Shown: piece after piece, positions 23,739 through 38,872 of the stretch | How the letters are laid out: every line of letters starts with the position of its first letter | Numbering within the stretch: the first letter of the stretch is position 1 | Source of the DNA: Eulemur rufifrons | Taxonomy: Eukaryota > Chordata > Mammalia > Primates > Lemuridae | DNA length: 64,000 nucleotides | Assembly (NCBI RefSeq): GCF_041146395.1 | Contig: NC_090989.1 | Coordinates: forward strand, 221,992,843 to 222,056,842 | Reading direction: 5' to 3' | Notes under the pieces: generated by a model | Database searches by the model: none | What the model saw: the letters and a program-made list of their open reading frames with translations, nothing else | What the model was told of the DNA's origin: nothing | Translations under genes and position numbers: made by a program

Positions 23739-24479
23739 CTGCTTCTGGAAAATATCTCAGTTTAAGAGTAGCCAATTGTTCCTGTTCTTGCTAACTTGAA
23801 CTGTATGATCCATTGGTCTTACAGATAAAATATCAAATGGCATCCAAAAGGAAGTTGAAAAGAGTATGTAGTAGGGTTTTAGAGGAAAAACCTACAGGTT
23901 TAGAGCAAAATGTAACATACCCAAGGGCCTTTGTCTGATTCTTTTTGGAACAGATAGAGATCGGTTAATTGTTTCTTTCAAGTAGCAGATTTGGGGATGG
24001 AAACTACTTGCTGAAGCGAGGAGTCAAGCCAAACAGTAATCATGTCTGTTCTCCTGAGTCCAGTGAGCTCTCAGAAGGTACTTGAGATTCAGGAGAATAA
24101 AATCTAATCCAGATGCTCATTTGGTATGATCTCACCCCTGTGGGTCTTTTGCAGTGTCAATAGAAAGCTGAAAGTTTGCCACCTTTAATAGAATGTCCCT
24201 AGCCTTTCTGCATAAGCCCATACATGAACCAAATCTGCTGGCCCGTGGGAACACCCCCAGCCCAGGGCAGATACCACACTGATACCCCCTCCAATTTCCC
24301 TCCACACTACACAGTGGTTTTCAAATCCCATTCTTGCATTCCTTGAATGCAAACTATTAGAAAGCATGACATGTTCATCATTTTAAAGAGGAATCTTAAA
24401 TAAATACTGTAGCTGCAATGATATTTAAAAACAGAGCCAGTTTTGTCCCTCATTAAAACACAACCACTCTGGCTTTGCT
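23216..24479. other. Mostly unique sequence with a 28-T homopolymer
   Basis: A run of 28 T lies at 23708-23735 with no SINE body on either side. An open frame at 23222-23407 has no recognisable product. No other feature was seen. Confidence 0.5.
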
Positions 24480-24895
24480 TCAGTTTTTCAAATATGAACA
24501 AGTTCTTTCTCCCCTTAAGCCTTTACGCAGATGCTCTTCCAGCATAAAACTTGCTCCTTCCCTCCACTCTCCACCTAAGACCCCAAACTTCCCATTGCTG
24601 ACTCCTCATCCTTCATTGTTAGCTCCAGTGACGTGGCCTCAGAGAAACCTTTCCTCACCACCTTATGAAAACACATCTGTAGCTTGGTATTCAATCTGCT
24701 TCATGATTATTTCTTTCACACCATTTATATTATACAGCATTATATGCTTATATATTTCTGTGGTTACTTCCTTATTATCTATTTCCCCACACTACTGTAA
24801 GCTCCATAAGGGCAAGGAACACCCCATCATCTAGCATAGCCCTTAGCACATAGTAGAGACTTAAGAAATATTTGAATCAATGAACCAGCAAGAGC
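24480..24895 (+). mobile_element. L2 LINE 3' end
   Basis: 'gacgtggcctcagagaaacc' plus 'tttcctcaccacc', 'tgtggttacttccttattat', 'actgtaagctccataagggc', 'tagcccttagcacatagtag' and 'atttgaatcaatgaacca' are the L2 3' end in order through to the tail. Confidence 0.85.
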
Positions 24896-24984
24896 AAGGG
24901 ACTAAAACTGAGCCACTGTCTTATCTCCCCTGTTACCCTCCATTCATGCTGTCATTATATTCCAATGAAATCTTTACTAGCTTT

Positions 24985-25200
24985 CAGAGAAGCTTAAAGA
25001 CATAATGCAGCCTGATGTTGAAGAATGTAAACTCAAATCCCAGCTCTGCCACTTTGTAGCTTAGTGAACTTAGACAAAATGCTTTACCTTTTTGTGTTTA
25101 ATTTTCCTCATCTATAAATTGGAGATAATAATTGTACCTACTTTAAAAGATTTTAATGAGACTGAAATAATCTAACATGTTATGTGCTTTTAACAAAGGC
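24985..25200 (+). mobile_element. MIR SINE, near full length
   Basis: Sense MIR: 'gtaaactcaaatcccagctc' plus 'tgccacttt', 'tttaattttcctcatctata', 'ggagataataattgtaccta' and 'gttatgtgcttttaacaaag'. Confidence 0.8.
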
Positions 25201-27887
<2,687 letters not shown>

Positions 27888-27900
27888 AAGAATGAAATTA

Positions 27901-29754
27901 AATATTCTAAAAAATTATTTTATTTACCGGTTTCCAGTGTAGCGACTTACAATTTAGATCCCGAAAGGATTGCTTTTAAGAGTCATAAATAAATTTTCTC
28001 ACTTATGGATGGTACACTGACAGAGGGATAAATGAAAGATTTGCCCAAAGATGCTAGTTTATGACCAGCTGTGAAAGGAAACTAGAGACTAGAATAGACC
28101 CTAAATCTAATTTCAAACTCAGTGCCTGTTTCTATGCTACCTGCCTCTCTACCTACTTTTAACCCAGCTACATTTAGAAACTTATTTCATTTTGAAATGT
28201 ACATATATGAGAAAAGGTTATCTTATCCATTATTACCATGTGGTGAAGTTGTGTCAAAATGTATAACAAAACAAGGTTATTAATTCCTTTAAAACCATTT
28301 TCAGCTCATGGCACATTTCCTCCTTGTGTTAATGTTGAACAAAAGTATAAGATAATTTATTCAGTAGGCTGAGTTTGCTTTGGAAGGCTTTTGAACTAGC
28401 AGAGATTGAAAATGGGTAATAAGTCATGTATCTTTTGTATTGTGTGGGGGGCTGAGAGTCTGGAAGATCTTGACAGACATGAGTTACAGCAGAGGAATGT
28501 TATTTGAATTTCTTCTTTGATGCCAAAGCTTGGAGTCAGCTGAGCTGCAAGCTGTGTTCAAATGAGTTTGATTTTAGTTTACTTCACCTACAGGTACAGC
28601 TTTCCTCTTGGGCAAAGAGAGTATATTCCATTGAATTATAACAAAAAATCTATTTCCTGGATCAAGAGAACTCTAGGCACAGAAGGCTGGTGTGAAATAA
28701 AAGCCGTTGGAGCACCTGAGGGATAAAGATTGTAGATTTCAGCTTATCTGAACCATTATCCAAAACATCCAGCAAAGCAAACCGGTAGTGATGAAATCTC
28801 CGTCAGTTCTGCTGTCCGCTCCTCTGCTAACTCACTAGTGCTCTCTGAACAAATCAATTGCCTTCTGGCTAAAGTTTTCCATTTCTACCAGTTCAGCCTG
28901 AATTTTCTTATCTGATTCCAAAGAGTTAATAATGAAATAGTCTGTCAAAAGCTATAGAGTACAGAACTCCATCATTAACCAAAGTTTTGCAGAGGATGGA
29001 AATAATTCCCCCCTTTAAGGAAAATTCTGTGGCTGCCAGGTCTTCATACAGAGTTTAACGAATGGAGTTGAAAGAAGTTTTTGTTTTGTTTTGTTTTAGA
29101 AATCTTTGAAAATGAAATCAAGGCAAAGCAATACTACTTTTCATATCTAAAGACTGGCACACTCAGTCATCTATTTATTTATTCATTTACTGAATTTATT
29201 GAACTTACAGTGCGTGTATGCCATGCAATCAAGTTTCAAAACCTTGGAAGCTGAAGATTGCAAATTAGAAAGCTAATTCCATGGAGCAATCATCCCTAAG
29301 AAGGCTCTCGTGCCTATGTTTTGCAGCCAAAGTTAATCCTATTGCAAAAGCAATGCCAGTGGTCTTTGGCATTATCAGAAAGCGTTTGAAGGAAGGAAAA
29401 GTGTATAAATGCACCATATTCACAGGCCTTTTTGTTCTGTCAATAACTAGACCACTAATACTCCTCTTCCTAAGCCTTGCAGCTTTAAGGCACACTAGAG
29501 CAAATTTGAGAATTGGTAACTGATTTGAATGAACAGCATACCAAAGGATACTATGATGTGGAGCATTGATCATTGTTTTGGGGGGATAATCTGTCACTTC
29601 TTTTTAAAAGGTTCACAAATATTAACAAGATTATGTTTAAGCCTTACCCAGAAAACATATTTAAGTGCTTATCTATTCTTGGAATCAGACTAATTCTTAA
29701 ATATGGCTAATTTGTCAGCGTTCACTCCACTCCACAGACAGTTCTTTGTCCAAA
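27901..29754. other. Mostly unique sequence
   Basis: Overlapping open frames lie on both strands at 29265-29597 (see findings). No repeat family or RNA gene was recognised. Confidence 0.45.
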
Positions 29755-30945
29755 TCTCCAGGTCACTGAACTTGTTGCTTGTTCTCAGCCCTCACCTTTT
29801 TGGAATGCTCTCTTTTCTTGCCTTCTGTTTCCTATACTCTTCCTACTTCTCTGGCCACCTAAAAACTTTTGAAGGCTCATCCTTAAGTGTTAAGAGTTCC
29901 TTAAGTCTCAGTCAGACTCTCTTCTCTTATCCTTCACTCTCTCCCTAGGCAATTTCACCTATATTGACCAATTTAGTTGCTATCCATAAACCAATGATTT
30001 CCAAACTTGCCATCTCCACCCTGGACCCATTTGCTAGATCCATATCATACACTTGTCATACAACCATCTACTAGATATCTCCACCTTAATATCTCAAAGG
30101 GACCTCAAACTTAGCAAGCCCAGAATGGATGCATGATATTTTCAATTAAATCTTGACCTCTTGCAATCTTATGTATCTCATTGGGTGGTGTCATCATTCA
30201 TTTTGATGTGGAAACCAGAATCAAAGTCCTTTTTGAAACCATCCTCTGTTTTGTACCTCATATATCAATACATCACCAAATTTTATAGATCTCACCTCTG
30301 AAATACATCTCAAATCCGCCCACTTCTCACCGTTACTTCTGCCACCAACCTAAGCCAAAGTGCCTCTCACCTAAAGCATAACAATAATCTTTTAAATGGC
30401 TTTCTTACATTCACCATAGTTTTGTCCCAGATGTTCTACTCAGCAGCCATAGTGTGACACCTCCATGTTCTTCTACCAAAGAAAACCTTCAGAGATATTC
30501 TGTAGTTCCATCAGAATGGAGATCTGAAATATTAAAAATGATCTGCATTTCTGGCTTTATACCTCTGTCAAGTCAACTTGGCCTCTTTCAGGATCTTGCT
30601 TCCACCTGCTACAGGACCTTTGCACATGCTATCTCCCTCAATCTGTCAATCTCTTGCTTCCCCTGTTGATATAACTCTTCTTTGGAACCATTTTAGATAC
30701 TCTAGGAAGGCATTATTTGAACTCTGTGAGGCCTTATTCCCTTCGCCCAAAGAATTTTACCCCTGGCTTTTACTACTCATTCAAAAGTATGAATATTTGT
30801 TAGGTAATACATGATGTTTGTCTCCATCACAAGTCTTTAAGCCCCATGCAAACAGGAAGTGTGGCTGGTTTTGCTCATCATTGTATTTCCAGACACTAGT
30901 ACAATGCCTGGAACACAGAAATGCTCAACAGAAACTTGAGGGAGG
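29755..30945 (+). mobile_element. L2 LINE, long copy (about 1.2 kb of the 3' half)
   Basis: Successive L2 blocks are visible: 'cttgccatctccaccctgga', 'ctagatatctccaccttaat', 'gggacctcaaacttagcaag', 'ccgcccacttctcaccgtta', 'gctacaggacctttgcacat', 'agtctttaagccccatgcaa' and 'gtacaatgcctggaacacag'. It is full of stops and frame breaks. It is the longest L2 in the window and ends in a purine/CAGG-rich repeat. Confidence 0.85.
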
Positions 30946-30990
30946 CATGCAGGCAGGCAGACAAGCAGGCAAGCAGGTGGGCAGGAAAGA
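30946..30990 (+). repeat. CAGG/CAAG-type tetranucleotide repeat
   Basis: Repeating units such as 'gcaggcaggcagacaagcag' follow directly on the L2 3' end, where the L2 tail repeat would be expected. It may be an expanded, mutated L2 tail. Confidence 0.85.
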
Positions 30991-32694
30991 ATTAGAGCAG
31001 GCACAGGCATCCCCTCTTTCTCAGTCCCTTTCCCTACTGCCATCGTGAGCCCAAAGAAAACACAGTAGATCCAATAGGAAGGTTGGCAATAATGTAATGA
31101 TAAAACAGGGATAGAGAGGCAAATAAAGCAAACCTGAAATGCTCTCAGTTTTCCCCAGGCCTCACTTTATGATCATAAAATATTATGCTTTTCCTGCCAA
31201 GTCCTCCCATTATCTTTCCATACTGTAGACTTCTCATTGGTGCCTTTTCTTGTTATTCCTGAGCCTACCTGGGGCTCAGCACACAATGAGGCTATCCTGT
31301 GCATTTCAAGAATGTTGGTACGCTCATAAAAATACTTTGAAAACTATGTGTTTGGACAGCCGAGAGAAAATTCTTTAGCATTCAAGATGTTGGTAAAGCC
31401 ACAAAGGCTAGGGGAATGAAGCTATGTGACTTCCTTAACTTCAGGGACTGAGTTTAGAAAAAGAGTTTATATACCAAGTAGGATGTTTGAGTATATGCTC
31501 ATTACTCTAGAAACACCCAAACATATGTGATAGGCAAACTCTGAGATTGATTACAAACTTTGATGTTTTTAAAGTTTTGCACCAATCAAGGAAGCATGGG
31601 TAAAATATTAAAAGGTTTGTCATTTTGATAAAATACCATCTTTCTCCAGAGAGCTCATTTTTCCATTTTTTCCGATCATTCTTCTATGCTACAAAAGAAT
31701 TATAGTGCAGAAAACAAAAAGATTGAAATGGGTGATCAATCCTACCTTTTACTTCTTTAAATGAAATGTATTCTTCAAATTTCATTTTATTGTTATTATT
31801 TAGAAGCTGGTGGGTGTACATCTTTGAATACAGCTTTGTTTTTGGGGTTCTGTCTTTAATCAATTTCAGCCATCAAGAGCTCACATTTATGAAGCCATTC
31901 TTATTTCTTAATTTTGGAGATATTTTCCTTGATATGCATTCTGACTATGCTTCTCTTAAAATTGCATAGCCTTTGCAATTTTTATTCTTGGTTCTTGAAT
32001 GCACTCAGAAAATAGAAGTTTTCAAATTTACTCTTATCTTTTCTCCAAATGCAAATTATACATTTCAAATTATTCTTAAAACATATTTCTTGCATATGCA
32101 TATAAGTGAATTTACTATAAGGATAATTACCATTATGACAGAAACACTACCAAACATAAATTTGTAGAGTCTGAACATTGTCTACCCAAAGTTACATTAC
32201 TTACTACTATCCTTATATAACTCATAAGAGATAGGAAAATCCTTTTACCTTCAAAACAAAACAAAACAAAAATTCATTCTTTGGAAGAAAGTAAAGATTA
32301 TGCTCTTTTAACTAATCCAGAGTTTGGAGGCTACAGTCATTGGAGCTTTCATGTTCTGATTTATATGCATGCTGTCAGCCTTCATGATTGCATTTGATAT
32401 CGCTCAGTTACTTTCCTTTGCCCGCTTGCCCTGTTCTCTCAAGCCCCACATCTCAACTAAATATGCTGGCAAGGTTTTGTCTTGTTTTTAGCGGACATTT
32501 AAAGTAAAAAATATTCTTGCCTTTGCCAAAAGTACTTAAGAACACCACTTTGGATACTGAAGATAATTGAATTTGAATCACATTTTGTTACAAGAAAACA
32601 GCCATGCAATAATATTTCAGGACATTCATTGTTCCTTGATAGTCCTACATCTCATGCCATAACACTTCCTGATGTGACATTATGAGACTATGTA
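30991..32694. other. AT-rich unique sequence
   Basis: No repeat family, RNA gene or exon was recognised. Short open frames at 31766-32167 lie in T-rich DNA. Confidence 0.45.
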
Positions 32695-32825
32695 AGCTGG
32701 GTGTGGTGGCAGGTGCCTATAGTCCTAGCCACTCAGGAGGCTGAGGCGAGAAGATCCCTGGAGCCCAGGAGTTAGAGTCCGGGCTGGGCAACATAGCAAG
32801 ACCCAGTCTCTTAAAAACAAAAAAC
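32695..32825 (+). mobile_element. Alu monomer (FLAM-like)
   Basis: It starts 'gctgggtgtggtggcaggtg', with 'tgcctatagtcctagccact' close behind. It goes on through 'caggaggctgaggcgagaag' to 'ggcaacatagcaagacccag' and a short A-rich tail. At about 130 bp with no second monomer, it fits a free left Alu monomer (7SL-derived) older than dimeric Alu. Confidence 0.85.
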
Positions 32826-33149
32826 AAGTAGATGTAGTTCTCTGCTTTATCCTTAACATTTTATTGATTATAGGCTCAAATATTAAAATGCTGTGGCTTA
32901 AATGTTAATACTTAAATAAGTAGGTCAATAATATGCACATCACATTACATTTTTTATGATCAAAAGCCAATTGTAAGAAAAAGATAATGAAAGATGAGGA
33001 AAGGAAGTAAAAAATTCACCAGAGAAACAATTTTTATGGTACTGCTAAATCTCACCAAGAGTCATTCACATAAGACATTATATAATCTGCATTAAACAAC
33101 GAGATAGACAACTTCTCAAACTACAATCTTAAGAAAGATAATACAGAAA

Positions 33150-33235
33150 TAGTCACCATTTACGACATGCTCTCAGCGTGAGGCGTTATGCTGGCCACTT
33201 TACAAATGCGACTCTATTTCTAACTCCTAAATTGG
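33150..33235 (-). mobile_element. MIR SINE fragment
   Basis: 'gcgttatgctggccacttta' plus 'caaatgcgactctatttc' match the antisense MIR 3' part. Confidence 0.5.
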
Positions 33236-33379
33236 TTTTTTCCCACCCGACCCGCTCCCTCTGCTGTCTCCAGTGGAGCTCTTCATTTCTCCCACCAACC
33301 CCACAGAAAGTGAAAGAGTGGGAAGCCCAAGACATGGCATCCCAACTCTCTACATGTAGGATTTGTGCTTTTGCTTTTT

Positions 33380-33500
33380 TCATTCTCTGAACCTCAGTTG
33401 CTGCGTAAGTAAAATGGGAATAAAAATATCTATATCATAAAAATTGTTGTGAACAACCAATCATGTTATGTGTATCCAGTGGTTGATACATAAGATTCTC
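33380..33500 (+). mobile_element. MIR SINE fragment
   Basis: 'tctctgaacctcagttgctg', 'taaaatgggaataaaaatat' and 'ttgttgtgaacaaccaatca' match the sense MIR 3' half. With the previous piece it forms a divergent pair. Confidence 0.68.
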
Positions 33501-34794
33501 CAATTTCTCTGTCTTCTAACAGACAGGCTGAAGAGCTGAAATTTTGAAGCCTAATTCTAATTCTATAACAGGAAGAAAGGCAAGGGTGAGAAGGAGGACA
33601 AGTAAAGTGTCCTTTTTAAAAAATGGCTCTTTAAATATGTTCAAACACCTAGTGAGCTCTTAGTTAAGATCAGAGTCCTGTGCCAGAAAGTGTGAGAGAA
33701 GCGGTTTTCCCCTGACCGTGCTAAGGAAGGTTTTCCAGTTGTCCATGACGCCCATGAAGAGACTCAACCAGGACCCAGTGGGACGTGTGATTTCAGAAAT
33801 CACTGTCCTCAAGGACTGTCCAGAACCTGTGGTTTTGGAAAACACAACTTCTCATGTGACTTAGGCTCCAGAGACATGAAAAAATATGATGAAAAGTTAT
33901 ATTTAAGAGGTGAAGCAAAAAAGAAGGCAATGTTTAAAGACTATTGGAAATTAGCCAGCAACTAAATAAACCAAGAGGCTACTTTCCACCATTTGTGAGG
34001 ATGGCTAGAAAAACCATGAGAATGTAGACTCCTTTCTCCCTTGAATATGTTCTGGGTCTTCCCTGGGCAGTGGAGGAAGCCATGGTTGGCTGGCTGACTG
34101 GGAATCCCAGTGATTCTCATCACACATCGAGCTTCATGCTGTGTCAGAACAGGAACGAAGGGCCTTTCCTGGTGCCGGTTTAGTCGTGAGCTACAGAAAC
34201 CCATTCAAACTAGATTCTGTGAGAGGTGGCTGATTGTCACAGCAACCTCTCAGGCAACCAAGTGCAAGGAGCATAGGGCGGCCAGGTCTCTCAGGAAGCT
34301 GCCTGAGCCCACTGTCTTCTGTGCACATGTCTGCTTTGTTCTGCCACACCTCTCTACAGATCAGTTTCTCAGGACCTCCTGATTTCTACTCCTCCATGCC
34401 ATCAGTGGCTCAGGTTTGCCCTGCTGTTTCCTTTGAATCCAGTTGAAAATGTTCAACTGCCAGACACAGTGAAGTCAACTGAGAGGCAATCCCCCGTTGA
34501 CAGTCCATGCACAAGAGTTCTGGTGCTCCATATTGTCTCAACTATATTGTGTGTGTCTTTTACATTAAATTTTCAAGGAAGACCCATAATTGGCTATACT
34601 CTATTTGTAGATGGGTTCTCTTGAGACAGGTTTCTACATTCTTCTATCACTGTAGCCAGAGGCTCGAGTTCATCTGTATAAAATTTGACTGTCCCTAGGA
34701 TCACTGTGCAGAGAGAAGGCAGTTTTCATAAAGGTGTGAGGGGACATGGTCTGTTAAGACAAGTCCAAGTGTGTCTAACAGAGTTTTAGAGCCT
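33501..34794. other. Mostly unique sequence
   Basis: An ATG-less open frame spans 33692-33963 on the + strand (see findings). At 34180-34450, 'gagctacagaaacccattca' plus 'aactagattctgtgaga' resembles an old, unclassified mammalian repeat. I could not fix the family. Confidence 0.4.
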
Positions 34795-34970
34795 GTACTC
34801 CTACAGTATACAAACTAGATAGCATTGTCTGCATTTCACAGGTGAGGAACCTGAGGATCCAAGATATTAAAAGCTCCCACCCAATGTCACATAGCTCATA
34901 TGTCACAGAAATGGCATTTGATCCCATATCTATCTCCTTAAGCCCATGCTCTTTCCATTTTGTCCTATTA
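34795..34970 (-). mobile_element. MIR SINE
   Basis: 'gtctgcatttcacaggtgag', 'gaacctgaggatccaagata', 'atgtcacatagctcatatgt' and 'aagcccatgctctttccatt' give the antisense MIR order. Confidence 0.75.
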
Positions 34971-37867
34971 CCTAAATATGCAGATGGCCTGCAAAGGTAG
35001 GGACAATTAGAAGTCACAGGAACTCAGAAAGAAGGAAAGTCTCCAAAATATCCTCTATACTCCAAGCAGTGTATTCATTGTCTTGGCAATAAGACATGTC
35101 TCAGGAAAGCTCTTAATAAAAAATAAAGATTGCCGATAGGTGTTATTAGAAATTGAATTGGTGAGAAGTGAGAAAGCTGCATTGGAACTGAAAATAGGCA
35201 GGAAGCAGCCTAAACTTAGGGGGAGAGTGAACAATATCTAAAAGGAAAAAGAGAGACCCATGTCAATTGTGCCTGCCTCTTGAGACATACCTGAAGGAAG
35301 AATACAGGAAAAAAGTATTTGGGAAGTCCTTGCAAATAGCAAAGAATACCAACTGTTGGAAACTGACAATCGAACAAACTATATAGAACATGTATTTTTT
35401 TCCTCTCTCTGTGAGGAAACCTTAATATATTTTTCTAATTTATGACATTGAATTAGAAGATTTGGATGTCTTTAAGTCTTTGCTAGGGACATTGAACTTC
35501 CTTTACCTTCTCTTATGCTGTGAATTTCCTGAAACTTCATTCATAACTGACAGTTGCTTTGTGGATAGTATTGACAAATATCATTCAAGTAACATTCAAT
35601 TGTGTCTTATCCATGGCTTAATGTATTTTCACCTTTTATGTGCAGAGCATGATAGTATGAAAGTAATTTGAATTTCCATACAAATATAAGGAGACATACT
35701 CTCTCAAGCTTCCATATGAGATAACTTCTCTCTAGCCCCCTCAGCTGCCCATGAAAAGAGAACTAGAGTACAATAAATTCAGGTACAAAGTGATGACACA
35801 CAGGAAAATATTTTAATATGTTGATAATAAAATACAGTATAAAACCTTGATAAATAAGACTGAGCCCTTCAACTATGACAACCATGAAGGCTTCCAGAAT
35901 AAATTTTCATGTTATTTGAAATGGAATTTCCCTAGATGTGATTCATTTTCAGGTTAGCACTCAGCCTTTAAGCTGGAAATTTTGCGATTAAATACGATAC
36001 CTGCCATGGGGAGAGTTGTCAACACGGGTCTTCTCTGATTGGAAAATGTAGCTGATACATTCTACAGTGTGGATATTTACAATCTCAAATCTGTAAGGTT
36101 TCTGACACCTTTGAAAATTTAGTTTTTAAAATGTCTTCCCTAAGCACACTCAAGACTGAGATTGCTCACCAGTTACAACATGTTGAGAAGCAAAACAGCC
36201 AAGACCATTAGATGGAACGTATAAGCAGAAGACCAAGTAATTATAAAAAATTTCAAAACCTGCTTAAAAACAATGGATTACAGAGAAATGGTTCTGTTCA
36301 TTAACTTCTATTACTGAAGGCCCAGAATGGGATGTGAGTTGGGTTATATTGTGCCTCTATAGTTCTTTGAGGCAGTACTATGTGAAGAAAAATTTGTGAA
36401 CTTATGGCTCTTTTCTGAGATGTCTTAAGATCTAAAGAAATAGTTCAACCTTGGTTATCTACCTGCATGTTTTTCAAATACCCAACATTTCCTTTTGGGA
36501 AAGCCTACTTTTCATTTTTTTGTAAGTCTCTCTATGAAATCACATGTACTTATGTGATTTTACAAAGGGGTTCATGCGTTGGTATCTCTGGGTTACATAA
36601 GCATAAATTTTTACAAATAAATGCTTATAACATCATAGATAAATATATTAGTTTGGGCTGGACCTGAAATGTTTTACGCATGCTGCTTTGTCTAACTTTG
36701 GTCTTAGGGACGTCGTACTCTGAAGATCATACAAGCCCCCAAGCCAAGATTTGCAATTTATTTCCGTTTCTTATCAAATTACAAATTTGGGAAGGAAACT
36801 ACCATAGGTCATCTACTTTCCAATATCATCAGTGTCTTTACCAGCAGCCTATGTTTCATTTATGGTCTTCTTGAAACACAGATGAGTTTTCTATGTGGAT
36901 CAATGACAGTTGTTTGAGATATGTTTGATATTGTGGATTGATTTTAAAAGTGGTTGTTTGTTTTTTATTTTTCCAAGCAAAACTTTTTCTTCCTCACTCA
37001 TGAATGGATCACAAATTACCTCACTGAAAATGAGTCCTCACCTGGGCTGACATTGTTTTCAGAAAACTTGGATTGGCCTAGTTCCTTCATTGTAAACACT
37101 GTCTTAACCCAGAAAAGAAGCTGTTCTCACTCAAGTCCTAATTATGTTTGAGGGGATGTCTAACCTGTATTGACAGTGTGAAATTTATCTCCACTGGGAG
37201 TGATAAAGAGTTATTGTGCTTCTTCTTCCATCCCTAACATTAAATTATTTTGGAAAATGAGTCACTGCTGCTACCCCAGCCATCTAATCCATATTCCACC
37301 AACATTTGTTCCATGATAATCTACCAGCGAGGCAATATAGGAGCTGTATAATGACTCATCACCTTTGATAATTACCTTGTTTTAAGACCCACCTCTGACT
37401 CTCACTGCCTCTCCAAAACATTAGCTGCTATGTCTCCAGGAAAAAAATTTAGCTTAATACATCATTGCTGTAGGGTGGTGACTCATCATTTATTTGCCCT
37501 CGGTACTCTCAAAAACACATTGTTTTCATTAATACTGAGCAAAGACTAGTTTTACGTTTGAGGTATGCTGTCTCATTTTCAGATTTGATTTTGGGTCTGT
37601 GAGCAATTTCAATAATACCAATGTGCAAAGTAGACTTCAGTGAACACCCTTAAGCAACCCCTTCTCAAATCGATCAAAAGTTTATCATTTGCTGTGTAGC
37701 AAATGTCAATGTTGGGAAAACAGCACCATCTACTGGACAGGGACATACACTTTAGCCAAGTATTGGAGAATCTGAAGGCCACAACTCTTCGCTGGCTCAA
37801 GCAAGGCCGTGCATATTCACATTCATGTGAGTCGTGTTACAAAATGGCAGTTATGTTATTTCAGTGA
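34971..37867. other. Repeat-poor stretch
   Basis: About 2.9 kb with no recognised interspersed repeat, RNA gene or exon, except for the CTCF-like motif at 37721. Confidence 0.45.
37721..37739 (-). promoter_or_regulatory. Possible CTCF-binding motif
   Basis: 'cagcaccatctactgg' resembles the CTCF core in the orientation CAGCGCCCCCTGCTGG, with three or four mismatches at positions that vary between real sites. A short motif match alone is weak evidence. Confidence 0.3.
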
Positions 37868-38010
37868 TAGTGAGGCCGCGTGGTTCAATGGAAAGAGCAT
37901 AAAATGAAAGTTGCCTTCTGGTCCTGGTTTAGTGGTTGCCATCGTCATCTACTTCTTCTCCTCCTTCTTGAAATCTGTGTAACCTTGAAAAAAAGCACTT
38001 CTTTAAAATA
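37868..38010 (+). mobile_element. Probable MIR SINE 5' half
   Basis: 'gtggttcaatggaaagagca' and, after a diverged stretch, 'ctgtgtaaccttgaaaaaaa' fit the MIR 5' half in sense orientation. The middle is poorly conserved. Confidence 0.42.
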
Positions 38011-38149
38011 AAAACGTTCCTTATATGAATGTCAGAATAGGACGGGTATAGTACCTGAAATTCCAGCCCCCTATTAGTCAGCGGAGAGAATGGTCGTTAA
38101 AGTACTTAGGAAATCATATTAGGGCTAGAAAGTATAAGTATTACTGTAA

Positions 38150-38650
38150 CTGTGTCAAATTTTAACTCAGCAAGATGCGGTAGAAACAAAGCCAGCCTGA
38201 TGAGTACTCTAATACACTACCAGAGAGACTGTTAATCGGGAAAGTAATTTGGCAACAAAAAGAAGAGCTTTCAAAACATTCATTTAGTTTGACTCAGTAA
38301 TTGTACTTCTAGGAAGCCATCCAAAGACATCATTAGAGGAATGAAAATAGATTCATGGTCAAGAATGTTCATACCAACATTATTTATGATACTGAAATAC
38401 TGGAAATGGAACTGATGATGCTCAGGAAGGATTAGTCAAATAAATCACCTGGTAGACTCTAGTGCAGCAGTAAATGTCACGTTTTGAAGAATAATTATCT
38501 GGGGAAATATTCACAGTATAATTGTACGTTAAAAAATAGGCTATGAAAGCAGATGAGCAGTGTGATTATAATTTTGGAAGGAAAGAGAAATCAAGGAAGG
38601 AAAAAGGATATTGACGGATACACAACAAAATGCTAACAGCAGCTACCTCT
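38150..38650 (+). mobile_element. L1M LINE 3' region, left part (interrupted)
   Basis: 'agtaattgtacttctaggaa', 'gttcataccaacattattta', 'atgctcaggaaggattag' and 'acacaacaaaatgctaacag' plus 'cagctacctctg' follow an old L1 3' end. The last words normally run straight into the T-rich L1 terminus, but here that terminus appears only at 39172, after a 520-base insertion. Confidence 0.72.
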
Positions 38651-38654
38651 GTTA

Positions 38655-38872
38655 ACACCGTCAGCACAACTGGTATTTGGGGACCAGATAATTCTCTGTT
38701 GTGTATCTGGGAGCTTGCCTGTGCATTGGACGATGTTTAGCAGCATCTCTGACCTCTGAATGCCAGTAGTACAGTTTCCCCACACCCAGACATGACGACC
38801 AAAACTGTCTCCAGACATTATCAAATGACCTGAAGGGGACGGGATGAAATTGCCCTCAGTTCAGAACCACTG
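38655..38872 (-). mobile_element. MER5A-like hAT-Charlie element
   Basis: Antisense MER5A order: 'gataattctctgttgtgtat', 'gtgcattggacgatgtttag', 'cagcatctctgacctctgaa', 'aactgtctccagacattatc' and the terminal 'gttcagaaccactg'. Its partner in opposite orientation is at 40729-40962. Confidence 0.85.

Noticed and set aside
32695..32825. 7SL-like sequence, considered as an SRP RNA gene or pseudogene
   Set aside because: Its length and internal features fit a free left Alu monomer. The 7SL-specific S domain is absent.
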